Both the position numbers and the translations under genes were made by a program. The notes under the pieces were generated by a model. The model searched no databases. It was given only the letters and a program-made list of their open reading frames with translations, and was not told the origin of the DNA. A stretch of 40,041 nt of DNA, from positions 1 to 40,041 of the forward strand of contig QYAI01000205.1 in the NCBI GenBank assembly GCA_003988855.1. Direction: 5' to 3'. Of this stretch, positions 20,231 to 32,646 are shown in pieces. This DNA is from Arachnopeziza araneosa. Taxonomy: Eukaryota; Ascomycota; Leotiomycetes; Helotiales; Arachnopezizaceae. Within the stretch, counting starts at the first letter, position 1; each line of letters begins with the position of its first letter.

Positions 20231-21651
20231 CTATCTTTCTCTAACTTGTGTCCGGGCCATATAACTCCAATGCTCCTTTGGCTCTGCCCTCAACGACTCC
20301 ATGTCCTTCTCGTCCGCTTCCCTAGATCCATCATTCGCTATCCCAGCTTTGACAGCTAACCTAGCATGCTTTTTCGCCCTTGATATATCACCCACAGCGT
20401 TGAAAGCTAAAGCCGTAAACATGTGTCCCATTCCCTCTGCTGCATGAACGTGTTCTTCTTGGTACAGCCCAAGCAACTCTTCGGCCATTTGTGGTGTTGC
20501 AAACGAAGTCTCAGACCAGTCTGTCAACGTAATCTGGAGATCGTTTATCCTTTGAATACGCATATCTGATTTTTGGATTTCAGACGAGCTACCAGAGCAA
20601 ACAGAGCATGTACATTCAAATCCCCAGTGTCCTTGAAGGTTAGCTTGTCTCTCTGAATGAGATTGAAGCATATTTATATCTGTGAGCTATCTATCAGCGT
20701 GATATATGAAAAATCAATCTGATACTCACAAGTGATAGTTATTTCCTCCCCTGGAAGAATTGTTCTGGATGCATAGGCGGCATGAATCAAAGCTGACTGG
20801 TCGTGATGATACATAGCACTGATGGTCAGTCTTGTCTTATGAGAAAGTAGGTCACTTACTTTGGTCGACAAGCATGATTCATAAGCTACAATAGAATTAT
20901 TAACTGCTTTTCCATCAGTGATAATACTTACTGCTGTCTCGGGATATAAGAGGAAATGATACGCTCCTTCAAAATCGCCTGCGAACGCATTTGTATTGAT
21001 CCTCTCCATTACCAGATCTCCCGGAGAATGGGTGGCCATCCGTAGTACAATCTTCTTAGTAGCTTCTGGGAGGTAGTCGAAAGTCTTGCGGAGATATTTG
21101 TATCCTAAAGAATAATCATGATATAACGCATCACTCTGATATACCCCAACCGGCGTAGCTGCGAGTATCTCGTCACCACGATTTAATTTCTTGGTTGCAA
21201 AAAGCCCATTTCCACGGCCTGGAATATTTCTGATCTCCCAGGGAGCGTCTGTAAAGTTATTAACTTTATCATGAACGCCTAGACGTGTGAATGCCGTCAT
21301 GCTCTCAACTTTACTGGCAATAGTTGGTGTTGTTAAGAAAGATATTCCGCGATTATTGGCGAATTTTGAATTCATGAAAACGCAGAATTTTCCTCCATTC
21401 TCCTCGTCCACAAGACATTCTGGATCTCGGGTCCAAAGGGTAGCAGGCACTCCCTCTCCTAACCGATCATGATTGCTCCTCTGAGTCCCATTTCGCTGGC
21501 TATCTGCCTCCCAAATGGTGGTGACATTCAAGTTAGAATCCAAGCCATTCAAATGACATATACTTTCAACACCATCAGAAACCAAGGGTGCCCCTGCGAG
21601 CGCAGGAACCAGTACAAATGACAGAGAAGTTGAAATGGAGAGAACACGCAT
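20231..21651 (-). CDS. secreted SET-domain protein
   Basis: SET-domain protein with an N-terminal signal peptide (MRVLSISTSLSFVLVPALAGA), so probably entering the secretory pathway, unusual for a lysine-methyltransferase fold. The SET core shows RNIPGRGNGLFATKKLNRGD, the signature NHACRPN (residues 243-249), GEEITITYI and a cysteine-rich post-SET FECTCSVCSG. The tail is helical. Three short introns: 20886-20931 (46 nt), 20819-20859 (41 nt) and 20680-20729 (50 nt). The second exon is only 26 nt and encodes most of the NHACRPN signature, which is lost if the introns are missed. Complement(join(20231..20679, 20730..20818, 20860..20885, 20932..21651)) gives 427 residues. Start: the ATG at 21651 begins the signal peptide. 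Methyltransferase activity and target are unknown. Confidence 0.88.
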
Positions 21652-22449
21652 TTTAAACAAACAGAAACAGAAAATTGAAGAGTACGGAAATTTTTCTGAA
21701 TGGAAGATGGTTCATTTCATAAAGGCTTGTCAGACCAGCAGTTTGTTTCATATTTGTCTGAAGTGTGACCCTGCCGCCAAGCCCCGCGTCTCAGATCAGA
21801 GAGATCCTCCGGAAGAATTTTATTTAGACTGTCCAGAGGTAAGGTAAGTTTAACAAATTATTTACGGTATTCCACCAAAGTTACAAGGCGGCAATGGAAT
21901 GATTCCTCATTTTAAAGATACGCACCCCATATTGTCTCGCTTATACCCTCCTTTCTGTTCCTTCTACCCACGATCTCGCTTCTCGTTTAGGGATGGATGG
22001 TTCAGGGGCTCGGTAATCCTGTAGCCTGCATTCAACAGACTGAGCTCATTTGCTATCAATTCACCATGGCCAATATTATCTCTTTTGTCTAGTGGAGCAA
22101 GCTTTGGTCTATATATGCAAAGAGTTTACTTTACGTCCTTATGGAGCTTTACATTGGAGCTGATAGTGTGCCAAGGCTGGCATCAAACTCAACAATATTC
22201 ATACACAGCTTTCAGCCGGTTCCAACAAAGAAACCGCCAATCGCTGTGAACTTGTTCGATTTTAATGTTTGTGAACGACACGACTTCCAGTCGAGGTTAT
22301 CCCAGTCCAGTTGTTGGGGATCACTTATTCTATCCCGTGATTAATATAATTTAGGTCCGTGCGTGTGCGACGGACGTCATCACCACCTGTATCTTCAATG
22401 TCCAAATGCTGACAGTACTTACATTTTCATCCCCTTTGCAGCTCTGATA
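21652..22449. promoter_or_regulatory. divergent upstream region of SET and DUF726 genes
   Basis: Almost 800 bp between two divergent start codons. An intron-like segment ends at 22440 (branch TGCTGAC, acceptor TTTGCAG, donor GTGCGT near 22354), ten bases before the DUF726 ATG, and is probably a 5'UTR intron. Short frames here show no family resemblance. Confidence 0.4.
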
Positions 22450-24518
22450 ATGGCGCCTCAAGTGGATTCTGAACAAGATCACGAGTCAGATCTTAGTTCA
22501 ATTTTGTCCGCAGAAGAACGAGTCGAGTTAACTCTGCTTATCGCCAACATTACGGAGCTCATGCGAAAGCACATGACAGACACATTCGATTCATCCAGCG
22601 CCACCTCAAAACAGCCTCAGCAAGCTTTAAATGTGATTGAAAAGAATCCGAATGTGGACGACAGCAAGCCTCATAAAGAAACCGATGAAGAGGAGAAAGC
22701 CCGAAAGTTAAGGGAGAAGCGAGAGAAGGAATTGTCAGCTCCCAAGATGTTAGAACTGAAGAAAGATCTGTTGGAATTTTTCGACAAATGGAAAGACTCT
22801 CTTATGGCAAGAATAGGCGCCGTGGTCAACAAACCAAAGGAGGTAATTGCTGAGCAGGTGGAGAAAGCTAGCGTCGAAGCAACACCCAAGTCCGAAAAAG
22901 TTCCAGAAGTCAAAATCATAAGTAAATTTATACTACATCAAATAAAGGGATGACTCTAACACAATTCTTAGGATCAAATACAAACATTGAAGAAGCAGAT
23001 GCTGCACTAATTGAGTTGTACCCTCCAACATCTACAGCACTCTACTCTCTACCCAAAGAAAAGCGTATTCTTCTCCTCCACGCCATCCTGCTCCTCCTTT
23101 TATCTCTCGAGCACTATGTCGCTCACTCTCGAATTCTTCTTCTTCATCTATCATCCTCTCTACACCTTCCGCTTCACATCCTTATGGAAGACGAAGTGAA
23201 GGTAGCTCAAGGATTGCTAGAAGCTGCAAAGCACATGTCTGGTTCCGAAGAGACTGAAAAACGAAGTGAAGAAAACAAAATAGCGCGACGATGGAAAGTA
23301 GGGCTTGCGGGCGTCGCGGGGGCTGCAGTTATTGGCGTCACTGGTGGTCTTGCAGCTCCCTTAGTTGCTGGGGCCATTGGTACCATTATGGGTGGGCTTG
23401 GTTTGGGTGCCACAACTGCTGCTGGATTGCTAGGAGCATTGGCTGAGAGTGGTGTCGTTGTGGGGAGTCTATTTGGTGCTTATGGTGGACGTATGACTGG
23501 CAAAATGGTGGATGCCTACGCAAAGGAGGTGGAAGATTTTGCTTTTTTGCCCTTGAAAGGATCAAAACATCACGAAACCTTGCCAGCAGACCGAAGATTG
23601 AGAGTCACTATCGGCGTTTCCGGTTGGCTTACTCAAAGAGAGGACATTGTTACGCCATGGCGAGCACTGGGACGAAAAAACGAAGTCTTTGCATTGAGAT
23701 GGGAGTTGGAAGCCTTGACGAAACTTGGCACCTCATTGCAATCCATGGTTAAGAGTGCGGCATGGTCAGTGGCTAAAAAAGAGATTATTGCTAGGACGAT
23801 ATTTGCCAGCCTATTCGAAGCTCTATGGCCAATAGCGATTCTTAAGATTTCCAAAGTTGTGGATAATCCATTCTCGGTCTGCAAAAATCGAGCCGATAAA
23901 GCAGGAATAATCCTAGCTGATGCGCTTATCAACAAAGCTCAAGGAGAACGGCCAGTCACTCTGATCGGATACAGTCTAGGTGCTAGACTCATTTACTCAT
24001 GCTTGATGAGTCTCGCAGAACGCCGAGCGTTTGGCTTGGTCGAATCTGCTGTTTTAATCGGGACACCGGCACCAAGCGACTCAACTGTTTGGCGAGCAAT
24101 GAGAAGTGTTGTTGCAGGACGTTTCGTCAATGTGTATTCTGAGAACGACTACGTCCTCGCCTTTCTCTACCGAACCAGTGCCATTCAATACGGAGTTGCT
24201 GGAATCCAAGAAATTGAAGACGTTAAGGGCATAGAAAATGTAAACGTCTCGGAGATGGTCAGTGGTCATCTCCGCTATCAATATTTGGTCGGCTCAATTC
24301 TAGAAAAGATTGGGTTTGAAGACATCGATATTGAAGAGGTCGCTAAAGAGGAAGAAACCTTAGCTTTGCTTGAAGAGGAAGAAAAGAAAGAGCAAGATGC
24401 GAAGAAGGGTGAAAAGCTTGACCCAGACGCTGAAGCAGAGCAAATGCAGAAGGACGTGAAACACAAAATGGATCTGACCATGATGCAAAGGGCAGCTGAG
24501 AAGTTGCACTTGACTTAA
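22450..24518 (+). CDS. DUF726 family alpha/beta-hydrolase, membrane-associated
   Basis: Protein of the DUF726 group (TMCO4 in animals, Mil1 in yeast), predicted alpha/beta hydrolases. The N-terminal 170 residues are charged and helical. Exon 2 has leucine-rich helices, then a glycine/alanine-rich membrane-like hairpin (VAGAAVIGVTGGLAAPLVAG and on), then the hydrolase part: GVSGW, the nucleophile elbow GYSLGA (Ser492), IGTPAP, and SENDYVLAFLYR near a late acid and histidine (SGHLRYQY). The C-terminus is an acidic coiled tail. One intron, 22922-22971 (50 nt, GTAAAT...CTTAG), joins VKII to RSNTNIEEAD. Join(22450..22921, 22972..24518) gives 672 residues. The ATG at 22450 follows a likely 5'UTR intron; an upstream in-frame ATG (22363) is less likely. 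Confidence 0.9.
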
Positions 24519-25035
24519 CGTATTATGACAAATGTACATCAGCACGAATATAATGGCAACAAACGAAGTGATTACATGTAATATGCATCTTCAGAAACCT
24601 GTTAGCAAAGCTTGCAAACGAAGGAATAGTATGATGCAAGTGATAAAGATTTACAGGAAGTATTCATGCAGCTCAAAATATAGGAAGATTCAGGTCTACT
24701 CTATGTAGCAAGCCTTGTACTTTGATTTCATAAGCTAGGTAGCTCTGCTGCTAGGAGCACGATTTATCTACCTAAGTAGATCTGTCTTCTGTCTGCTTGG
24801 ATTATGCTGGTCCAACCTGCTACCATCTCTGAGACTTACCCTCCGAGTCGTGTGACGGAACTTCTCCGAAGAACGACTTCCTGTGGTCTAGGCATTAACA
24901 AAGACAAGCAGTAATAGAAGGGCAAGCGAAGCCCTCTCCCTAATTGAGGGCAGTCCTATCCTCCTCCCACTTTTTCTTCTCTTTAGAGCCAAATGAAAAC
25001 GAGATCCTAAATCCTAATGTGTTCTGCTTGTTCCA
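24519..25035. other. convergent gap, no gene recognised
   Basis: About 500 bp between the 3' ends of the DUF726 gene and the small membrane-protein gene. I see no gene or repeat. Confidence 0.4.
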
Positions 25036-25493
25036 TCAAGGCTTGGCAGAATTAGCACCAGTCGCCTTTGGGGTTGCTTTTTGAGATTTCAAGGTGGTTT
25101 CGTTTCCCCCCCTTCTTTCCCAACCCATTCTGGACCACCAAGAGCTCGATATTTCGATCGGTTTAATCATCGTATTCACAGTCTCTGCAGGAGACTCTGC
25201 GGGTTCTTCATTTTGAGGCAGCGTCTCGTTTTGGGTGTTCTTTGATTGATGAATGGTTTTCAATTCTTTTCTAAATAGATGTCAATTTTCGATTAATTTG
25301 GTATTGGATGATCAAGTACTTTTCCTGGTCTTCTCTATTCTCCTTTTGCTCTCTCAGCAATGGTCCAAAAATATACACTCCTAGAAATTGGTCAGAAAGC
25401 TACGTCAAAATCCATTCTCGTTGGATTTGTACCTGAAGAAACCCCAATACCAGTCGTTAGAAACAGGGGAAGCACGCCTCTAGTCCGACTCAT
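25036..25493 (-). CDS. small single-pass membrane protein, two introns
   Basis: A 118-residue protein that becomes visible only after splicing out two short introns. The model is complement(join(25036..25270, 25320..25380, 25433..25493)). Intron 25381-25432 (52 nt) has donor GTACAA, branch TCTGAC and acceptor TTCTAG. Intron 25271-25319 (49 nt) has donor GTACTT, branch TTGACA and acceptor TTTAG. The spliced start reads MSRTRGVLPLFLTTGIGVSS then GVYIFGPLLREQKE: one N-terminal helix, a charged coiled segment (NREDQEKKELKT), an acidic middle and a basic tail. This is the layout of small mitochondrial or ER membrane proteins. I do not recognise the family. Both phases fit exactly and both introns have branch sites, so the gene is probably real. 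It is divergent from the Mus7 gene, 210 bp away. Confidence 0.6.
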
Positions 25494-25703
25494 GACTTGA
25501 ACTCTGGATTGGGAATTGACTGTTCTAAAAGTTTCGGGTTGTAGTCTGAAAGTTAGTTCTCGGTAGATGTTCGGCAGAACGCGTCCACCCACTTCAAAAG
25601 CGCGTCTAGAATCCTTGGAGGCGAAACTCAACGACTTCGGCACTCAACTTGGTGCAACAAAAGGGCCGAGACTTGTGTGTATTGGACATGCTTTTAGGGT
25701 TCG
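25494..25703. promoter_or_regulatory. divergent promoter region of the small membrane protein and Mus7
   Basis: 210 bp between the two divergent start codons. Open frames on both strands extend through it, but nothing suggests a further gene. Confidence 0.4.
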
Positions 25704-28700
25704 ATGGCAACTTGGAAAGAGAAAGGGGTTGTCCCGGACTCAGACGACGAAGATGATCTGGACAGTCAAAGTACTGCGAGTTCGCAGCACGAAAACGAGG
25801 GACGAAACAATGCAGTTCACGACCATACCAACAATGAAGAGGGTTTCAAGTTGCCAGAGAATGGAGGGGCTAGAGATGGCAGAGATACCCTTTCTCTCGA
25901 AAATATATTCCAGGATTTCGAAGCTGCAGCACAACTGGATATTCCCCAACGAGACTCACAACGGTCAAATGGACCTGATCCGTACATGGATTCTCTTTCT
26001 TCTCCAATCCCGCCAAAAGTTTTCAAGGTCCCTGAGCTTTCTTGGGAGGAGAACGAAGAGGCGGATCAAGAGGCACCGAATTTGACACCCATTGACCAGA
26101 CGCTGTCGGATGAAATATCGAAGAGTTACGTGCGGTTAACCTCACCCGGGTCAAGCATTCTGTCATCACCGCCAAGTAGCCAGTCACTCCCACCCTTGAC
26201 TGGTCTGGGATCCCAAGTTACTGCAAGCCTAGCCAAGGACAAACCCTCGGAATCACCAGCGCCTGAGAAAGTTAGCGCACAAAATTCCCAGTCTCGCGTC
26301 CAAGAAGATAAACCTTATCCTACGAAGCGAAGATTCCGACAGAGAAATCCGATTCAACTCCATCCATACATTGTTGAGCAAGAAAAATACCGACAAACCC
26401 TGAGAGCAAGAGGCATTGCACCTATGCGGATAGCTCCCTCCCAGGATGAAAGGCCAGCCTCCAGGGATAGTACTTCTTCGGATCACAATACCCAAGAAGT
26501 TGATTCACAAGAGATAGCCCCTGACCAACTTGAGAGCCAGATCTTGGATCTTGATTGGGATCCTCAAAGATCGTCTACTCCTGCGGCAGCTAGTTTCGAT
26601 CAGGAAAGCGAAATTAACATGGCTGCAGAAGTAGTTGACGCAGACGACGAGTTTCCAAATATCGAAGATCTGCTCAGACGACGACATGTTCCTAGAGCGA
26701 AGCCCAAGCATATCATGAAATCATACTCGAAGAAAGTGAACCGGCATAATCTATCCAATGTTCAGAGTCACTCAGCTGGAAACCCACCTAGTACCACTGT
26801 TGAATCTTTGAATGTCCCGGCATCTCCTCCAATAACAAGCTCTCCTGTTTTACCTTCGTCAAAGCGAGTTTCTCGGTCATTGTCTCGTATCAGCTCAGGT
26901 GCATCCAAAGAATCCGTCTCAATGTCCATTAGCAGAGTTGCTCGAAACTCAAACCACAAAGCAGACCTTCCAACGCCAGCTACAAGCGCTACGAAACCAA
27001 ACCCTGACACAATCTTCTTAGACTCCAACTCTGACAGCGACGACCCCTTTGCTTCAGATGATCAGCGCTCACTATCCCCAGCATCTTCATCTAACGAGTC
27101 GCTACAATTACGGATGGTTGGGAAGAAGATCCGAGGTGTTCTTCCTGCCTCGCATATACGTTTAGATGTACAAAAGAAAAACCCCCAGACCCTAATTAGG
27201 ACAGAACAAGATATTTTGAGTGTATCTCCGGTAAAGGGATTGGCTCGAAAGGGTGTTGCAATCCCGAGAAATCACAAAGATGGTCAAAGTGCGCGGAGTT
27301 ACTTTTCTTCCAGGCTTTCATTTCTTTCAGACGATTCGGAAGAAGAGAGCGATGGAAATAGAACCGGCAGGTTGATAATCGAAGAAGACGATTCTACGCA
27401 GTTGAGTACAATCTTTGACGAGTCACGCTTGGGATTTGCAGAAGAAGATGATAACATTGATGCTATGCTACCATCACGGAAGAGACATTCGTCAAATATT
27501 TCTCGTCCATACAAAAAGAGAAAGACCAATATCGGCAAAGATAAACGACAGCCTAGAATCACTGAACACCTGAACCGTTCAAGAGATACCGCATCTACCT
27601 CTAGAGGACCTCCAAAGAGACGAAAGTACAACGGAAGTGGCAACTTGGGAATATCCAAGACCACAATACCAGCTCGTCGCCCGGCACCTCCTAGGCTTAG
27701 CATTCTGGATGTTGTACTTCAAGATCGACAAGATCGACAAGATCGTTGTAATATCCCGCGGTTTATTAAAATTGCTGCACGTACTGCTAGATCTCAGAAA
27801 GATAAAGGACGACAAAGTCCTACTAGAAAGTTCATCCGGTTGGCCACCCGCGAAGATACCCAGGACGTTCACTCCGTTTTGGAAGATTGGAGAGAAGGGA
27901 AGATTCTTCCAAAAATAATCGAGAACCAACAAATCTCTTCTAGAGAAATTATGAGGACACCATTAGGCTCGCGTGACGATAATCGCCAGACAAAGTTATC
28001 TTCTCCCTCGAGCAAAGTAAGACCACGATTAAACTCGGAGAACATTAGTGGTTTGAGGAGTCGAAAACTTACTTTATCGGCAAGAGGCATACAACAATCT
28101 ATGAAAAAGTTTATCACCCATCAACCAATTCAACTATCGAAGCAAGTTCGTCCTCAATTCCAGTCGTCAAGAAAAGGACGGACAGCCGATCCAAACCTAC
28201 AGTACGGACACCTTCCAGCCCGTCCCGCTCAACTGGAATCATCTAGGATTGACTTTTCTCGTCGAGATCCCTCTGCTGCTTTTAATTCAACAAAACAAGT
28301 TCTTGATGCGCTATATCGCAATTCTCGAAAACGTGCTGCCATACATCCCAACATTCCACTCAGCCGATTTCTTGCAGATGAAGACGTTATCCGCCCATCA
28401 ACTGAACAGGACAAGGATGTTGAAGAGGTCGATTTCCAGCATAACAAAGAAAGTCTTCCCCAACAAAAGTCTTTAAGTCGAAGGAAGAGATCACCGAGGC
28501 GGATAGATGCAGGAGCTGCCATTTACCGTCAGCCCAGTCATCCTCTAGTTCTTGACCTTCTAGTTCAAACCTCCGCACCTGAAAATGGAAGTGGACAGAT
28601 CAAACTTCTAGGTTTAGGAAAGTTTGGAACAAAATATCCGGTCCATTTTGATATCCTTCCTCTGCAACAGGGCATATTCTTCCATAAGAGCACTCTTCTA

Positions 28701-31700
28701 GGAAGTGGCCGTCTCCGCAGCATTATCAATCATAATCAAGATACCGAGGTATCACCTTGCTCATCAGGGTCTTTGAAACTTGGTGAAATGGAGTTCTCGT
28801 GGGTCGCTTGGGACGAAACCACATCATCCGAGATTGGTGTTTGCTTTGACTGGCTAGTTGAGCAGCTCCTTTCCAGAGACGTCTCGATATCCAGTCAACC
28901 ATCCGGTAGTCTTGTCGAGGTGGTCAAATTCATCATGAATTATGCTCAATATCATATGCGCTTTAATGGGTCTTTATCTCGAAAGGACTTCCTATCGAGG
29001 ATGATTTTAATTGTTCGAGACTTCTCTTCTCGTCTTAACGTTGAAGATATCTCCTCCCTCGTTTATATAAAGCCAGCGATAGAAGTCCTCTCAATTTGCA
29101 CGATATTGGTCTTCATGCTTCTCGGAATTTCGCGAGGCGACCCCGAATCCAACTCGCTTGTGTACGAAGTAGAGGATTTGTTGAGGTTTGTCGCATCTTG
29201 CTGCATTCGTCTTCTCCTGATTGAGGGGTTAGAAAGCATTCGGTCACTTTATGATGATCTTCAATATTTTTCTTTCCGGGAAAAGGGTATCAAAAATGAC
29301 CAGTATGCGGTTCAAGCATGGGTCACTCTTATCCAAATTCTATCTGCAGCATCTATCCCAAAAGGTTCATTTTGGGATATCACAAATTCACATCTTGACT
29401 TCATCGGTATCAACAATCTCAATGATGCACCTGCTATGGAGAATCTGTGGTATACGCTTTACACTCTGCTCCCGTTATGTGAATTCGATGAGTTTGGAGT
29501 TGTGGTTCCAGGACTTCGAGATACCATAGGTTTTGACAATTGGATGCTTCCTCAGCAGATGATAAAGAGACTTTCTTCTCTTTACAAGGCAAATCAACGG
29601 CAACCTCCTGGCTTCAATGATTATTATAGATCTATCTTCACCCGCTGCCATTATTTGATGGTGGAATGGGGTTGGTGGAAGTGCAGTAGTATCGTTGGCA
29701 CGATGTTTGACTTTTTCGCATCACAAAACCTTTCCCATCTTAGAAACGAAGAGGTGTACCATTCCCCACACTTCTTAGAAGAGCTTGATACCCAGCCATC
29801 ATTAGCTGTGGAACCTGAAGATCGTTGTTTCCACATATTTCTCAAAGTTACCGCTCTAGCCATAAAGCATTTACGTGGACTAAATGACGTCAAAAGCATT
29901 CGAAATCTTGTCGCTCGAGTCTTGCCTAACCATGATAGACAATATCCCAAGGAAGAAGCTGTGCATCAAAGAGATCTCGCTTCTTTACGGAATCATCACG
30001 ATCTTCTCTGTACTCTATATTGGACAGCGCCGTCAGATCAGCGACCTCCAGTATCTTTAATCCAGGAACTTGTTGTTGCTGATCGCTCCCACAAAGAAGC
30101 TTGTTTGATTAGTTTGAGGGCATGGGAAAATTTGACTCGATTTATTGTAACGACTTCTGTAGATGCTGATGCCTTCCAGCCATTTCTTATCTGGCAATTA
30201 TCATTCTTCCATGCTATCTATCAGCAATACACAGGAGCCGAAGCTGAGGTTCGGCAACAAGCAGAAATTCTTGAGAGGCAGACTAGAGAAGTCATGTCTG
30301 AGACTCGCATCTTAGATACTGTTCTGGCTAATAAAAGAAGCATTATTGTGTCTATGTGTAGGTCAGTGCATGCTATGGGAAATGTTATCAAGTCAGCAAA
30401 ATCCGACATAATGGTGAAACAAATATTCAATTGCGGTAGGATAACGTCTCTTTCTACAGCTCCGAAACTAACATAAAAACAGAAGTACTTTCCAGATCCC
30501 TTGATCCCATCATCTATAACGATAAGGGAATATCTGATTCCCTCTTAAGAGAACTCGTCTTGGCAATCGGCTACTACATGGACCAGGCTGACCGATTGTG
30601 CCCAATTACTACTGGAGCATCGCAAAGCCGTAATATCAATGAGGACAGTCAGGACAGTTTAGACCTTGGTGACGCTAATTGGGCTCGTATGGAGCTAATG
30701 ATTGTGAGCTTTGCCCCAAGTTTCATTATTGCATTCGACTAACGTTACAAGCCTCTTAGCAACATAGTAGAAAGCTTGTCTCCTGTAATAAGGAAACGCT
30801 TAGAGACTTCTACAGATAGCGGTGATCAATCTACAAACTCACTTGTCATTGACCGCTGGGCACGGTTGGTCTCAATTTTGACTGAGGACGAGCCACAGGT
30901 AAATCTAAATTCCTATCGTCAAATGCAATGCTAACTAATGGTAGAAGTTTCAGTCCTTCCTCACGAATGGCAAGAATGCTGTCTTTGAAAACCGAAGCAA
31001 ATTTCAGCTGGCCAATGAATCCTGGCCAATGTTCCTTGCCAACCTCCTCAAACATAGCAAGACCTTGAAAGACTTTCCAATAAGCTTTAATGTAGGGTTA
31101 GAGTGGTTGTTATCACTAGTAAACCCTCGAATGATGTCGACATCGGAGAGAATGCTTACTTTACAGCTACACAATCGAAGTCACTACCTTTGTATTGCGC
31201 CGGGACTTGAGAAATGCGATCGTACTGATATTCTCCGAGTGGCAATTCGAAGAATGAGCATTCTTTTACTTGAGAAGTCTACAGATGACATACTCAGTCT
31301 TTCGCACAAAATTGCTCAGCGTTTGTTTTCCGATATGCTTGGAGAAATCATGAGAGCCATACAACAATTTCTAGAAAATATGGAGCCAGGTTCTGGAAAT
31401 CACAAGAGATATCTAGAATTTGCGCAAGCCGTTGTAACCTACATCAAGTGCTATGCAAGCGATTTCAGGCCTCTTACTGAATTCTTCGTTCATCCATCTT
31501 CTTCATATTGGCCTCATGATGCCGATCCAAATCTATATGCCGCTGGTCTTGTTGCGTATAGTATTCGACTTAGCCAGCAATCTGAAAGGACATCATTCGA
31601 ACTTTTCTACTATCTCTATGGCGGATGGAAAAGTGCTCTGATTGCAGGTCGAACGCAGAATTACTTCGGTCACATCAAAAAAGCCATGAAACGTTGGGAC

Positions 31701-32414
31701 TTTTCTAAGTTCATGCTCTCCGAGTTCATTCCGGCAGCGTTAGATGCGGCGTTTAGTGCAGGTGGATGGCTACTATGTCAAATCTTCCTTCCTGCCATTG
31801 GGCAAAGGATAGGACACCTTCTTGACAAAGTGGACGCGAACACGGCTTGGGTCTTTGAACATATCATCAACCTACTTAAAATCATAATGAACGGCATTAA
31901 AGCACTCTTTCGTCGCTTTCAGCATAATATTGCGGGTGTTAACCCTGATCACCGCGGTACTCTGGTAGTTGTGCTTAGATTCTGGTTTTCAATTGCACCA
32001 CATATGCGCCAATACATCGAGCGATATCCAACTCAGATTTCGGCTTTGGAGGAGGTGACCGATACACTTAGCAGTTTCATTTACAAATCAATCCAAGCAT
32101 TCAGGAGTGGAGATTTAAAAGCAATTTCCTTCCCTAGCGGCGAATATGATACAATGAAAGGGAAATTTGCAGACAAATTCACGACGGTTATCATACAAGA
32201 TATTCAGGATCATTGGCACTTTTTCGGTGAGGGTGAATTTCGTGTTGTGGTTAATAATCGATCGAAGGAACAGAGTACGCCGCAATTGTTGACAGAAAGT
32301 TTGGAGGAGGTACTTGAGGGTGGATCAGTGGGCTACGAGGCTTTGTTTGAGGATAAAGAAGGAACACAGCTACCTGAACGAAGGTATCGGCTTGTGACGG
32401 ATGTGTTCTGCTAA
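25704..32414 (+). CDS. mus7: Mus7/MMS22 family DNA-replication repair protein
   Basis: Large scaffold protein of the Mus7/MMS22 family. In yeasts it acts at stalled replication forks, as the substrate-receptor partner of the Rtt101-Mms1 type ubiquitin ligase. The N-terminus MATWKEKGVVPDSDDEDD is characteristic: a conserved opening with a hydrophobic-acidic patch resembling a SUMO-interacting motif. The first 1000 residues are polar and disordered, with basic patches and a QDRQDRQDR micro-repeat near 27720. The C-terminal 1100 residues are helical (for example GVCFDWLVEQLLSRDV) and end RRYRLVTDVFC. Three introns: 30436-30482 (47 nt), 30704-30751 (48 nt, branch GACTAAC) and 30899-30944 (46 nt). 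Join(25704..30435, 30483..30703, 30752..30898, 30945..32414) gives 2189 residues. The assignment rests on overall layout and remembered family features. Confidence 0.82.
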
Positions 32415-32646
32415 AAAGTTGGGCGATTGAAATATTTAGCTATCTAGCTCTGAAGTAGGCCGATTTTGCAATCCTTGTCATACATGAAAAATCCTCTGCT
32501 TTCTTAGCTACCTTTCAAAGGTTGAGTGATCCGTAGGTCTCATGTCCACGGGCCTCATCTATAGAGTTTACATAACAAGTTGCCAGCCCGCACAAGTGAA
32601 TATCAACACCCAGAAGTGGCAATCCAGCGCAAATACAGTCTTAAGT

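Noticed and set aside
25740..30430. Several antisense frames within the Mus7 gene
   Set aside because: They are shadows of the long coding exon and none has a recognisable domain.
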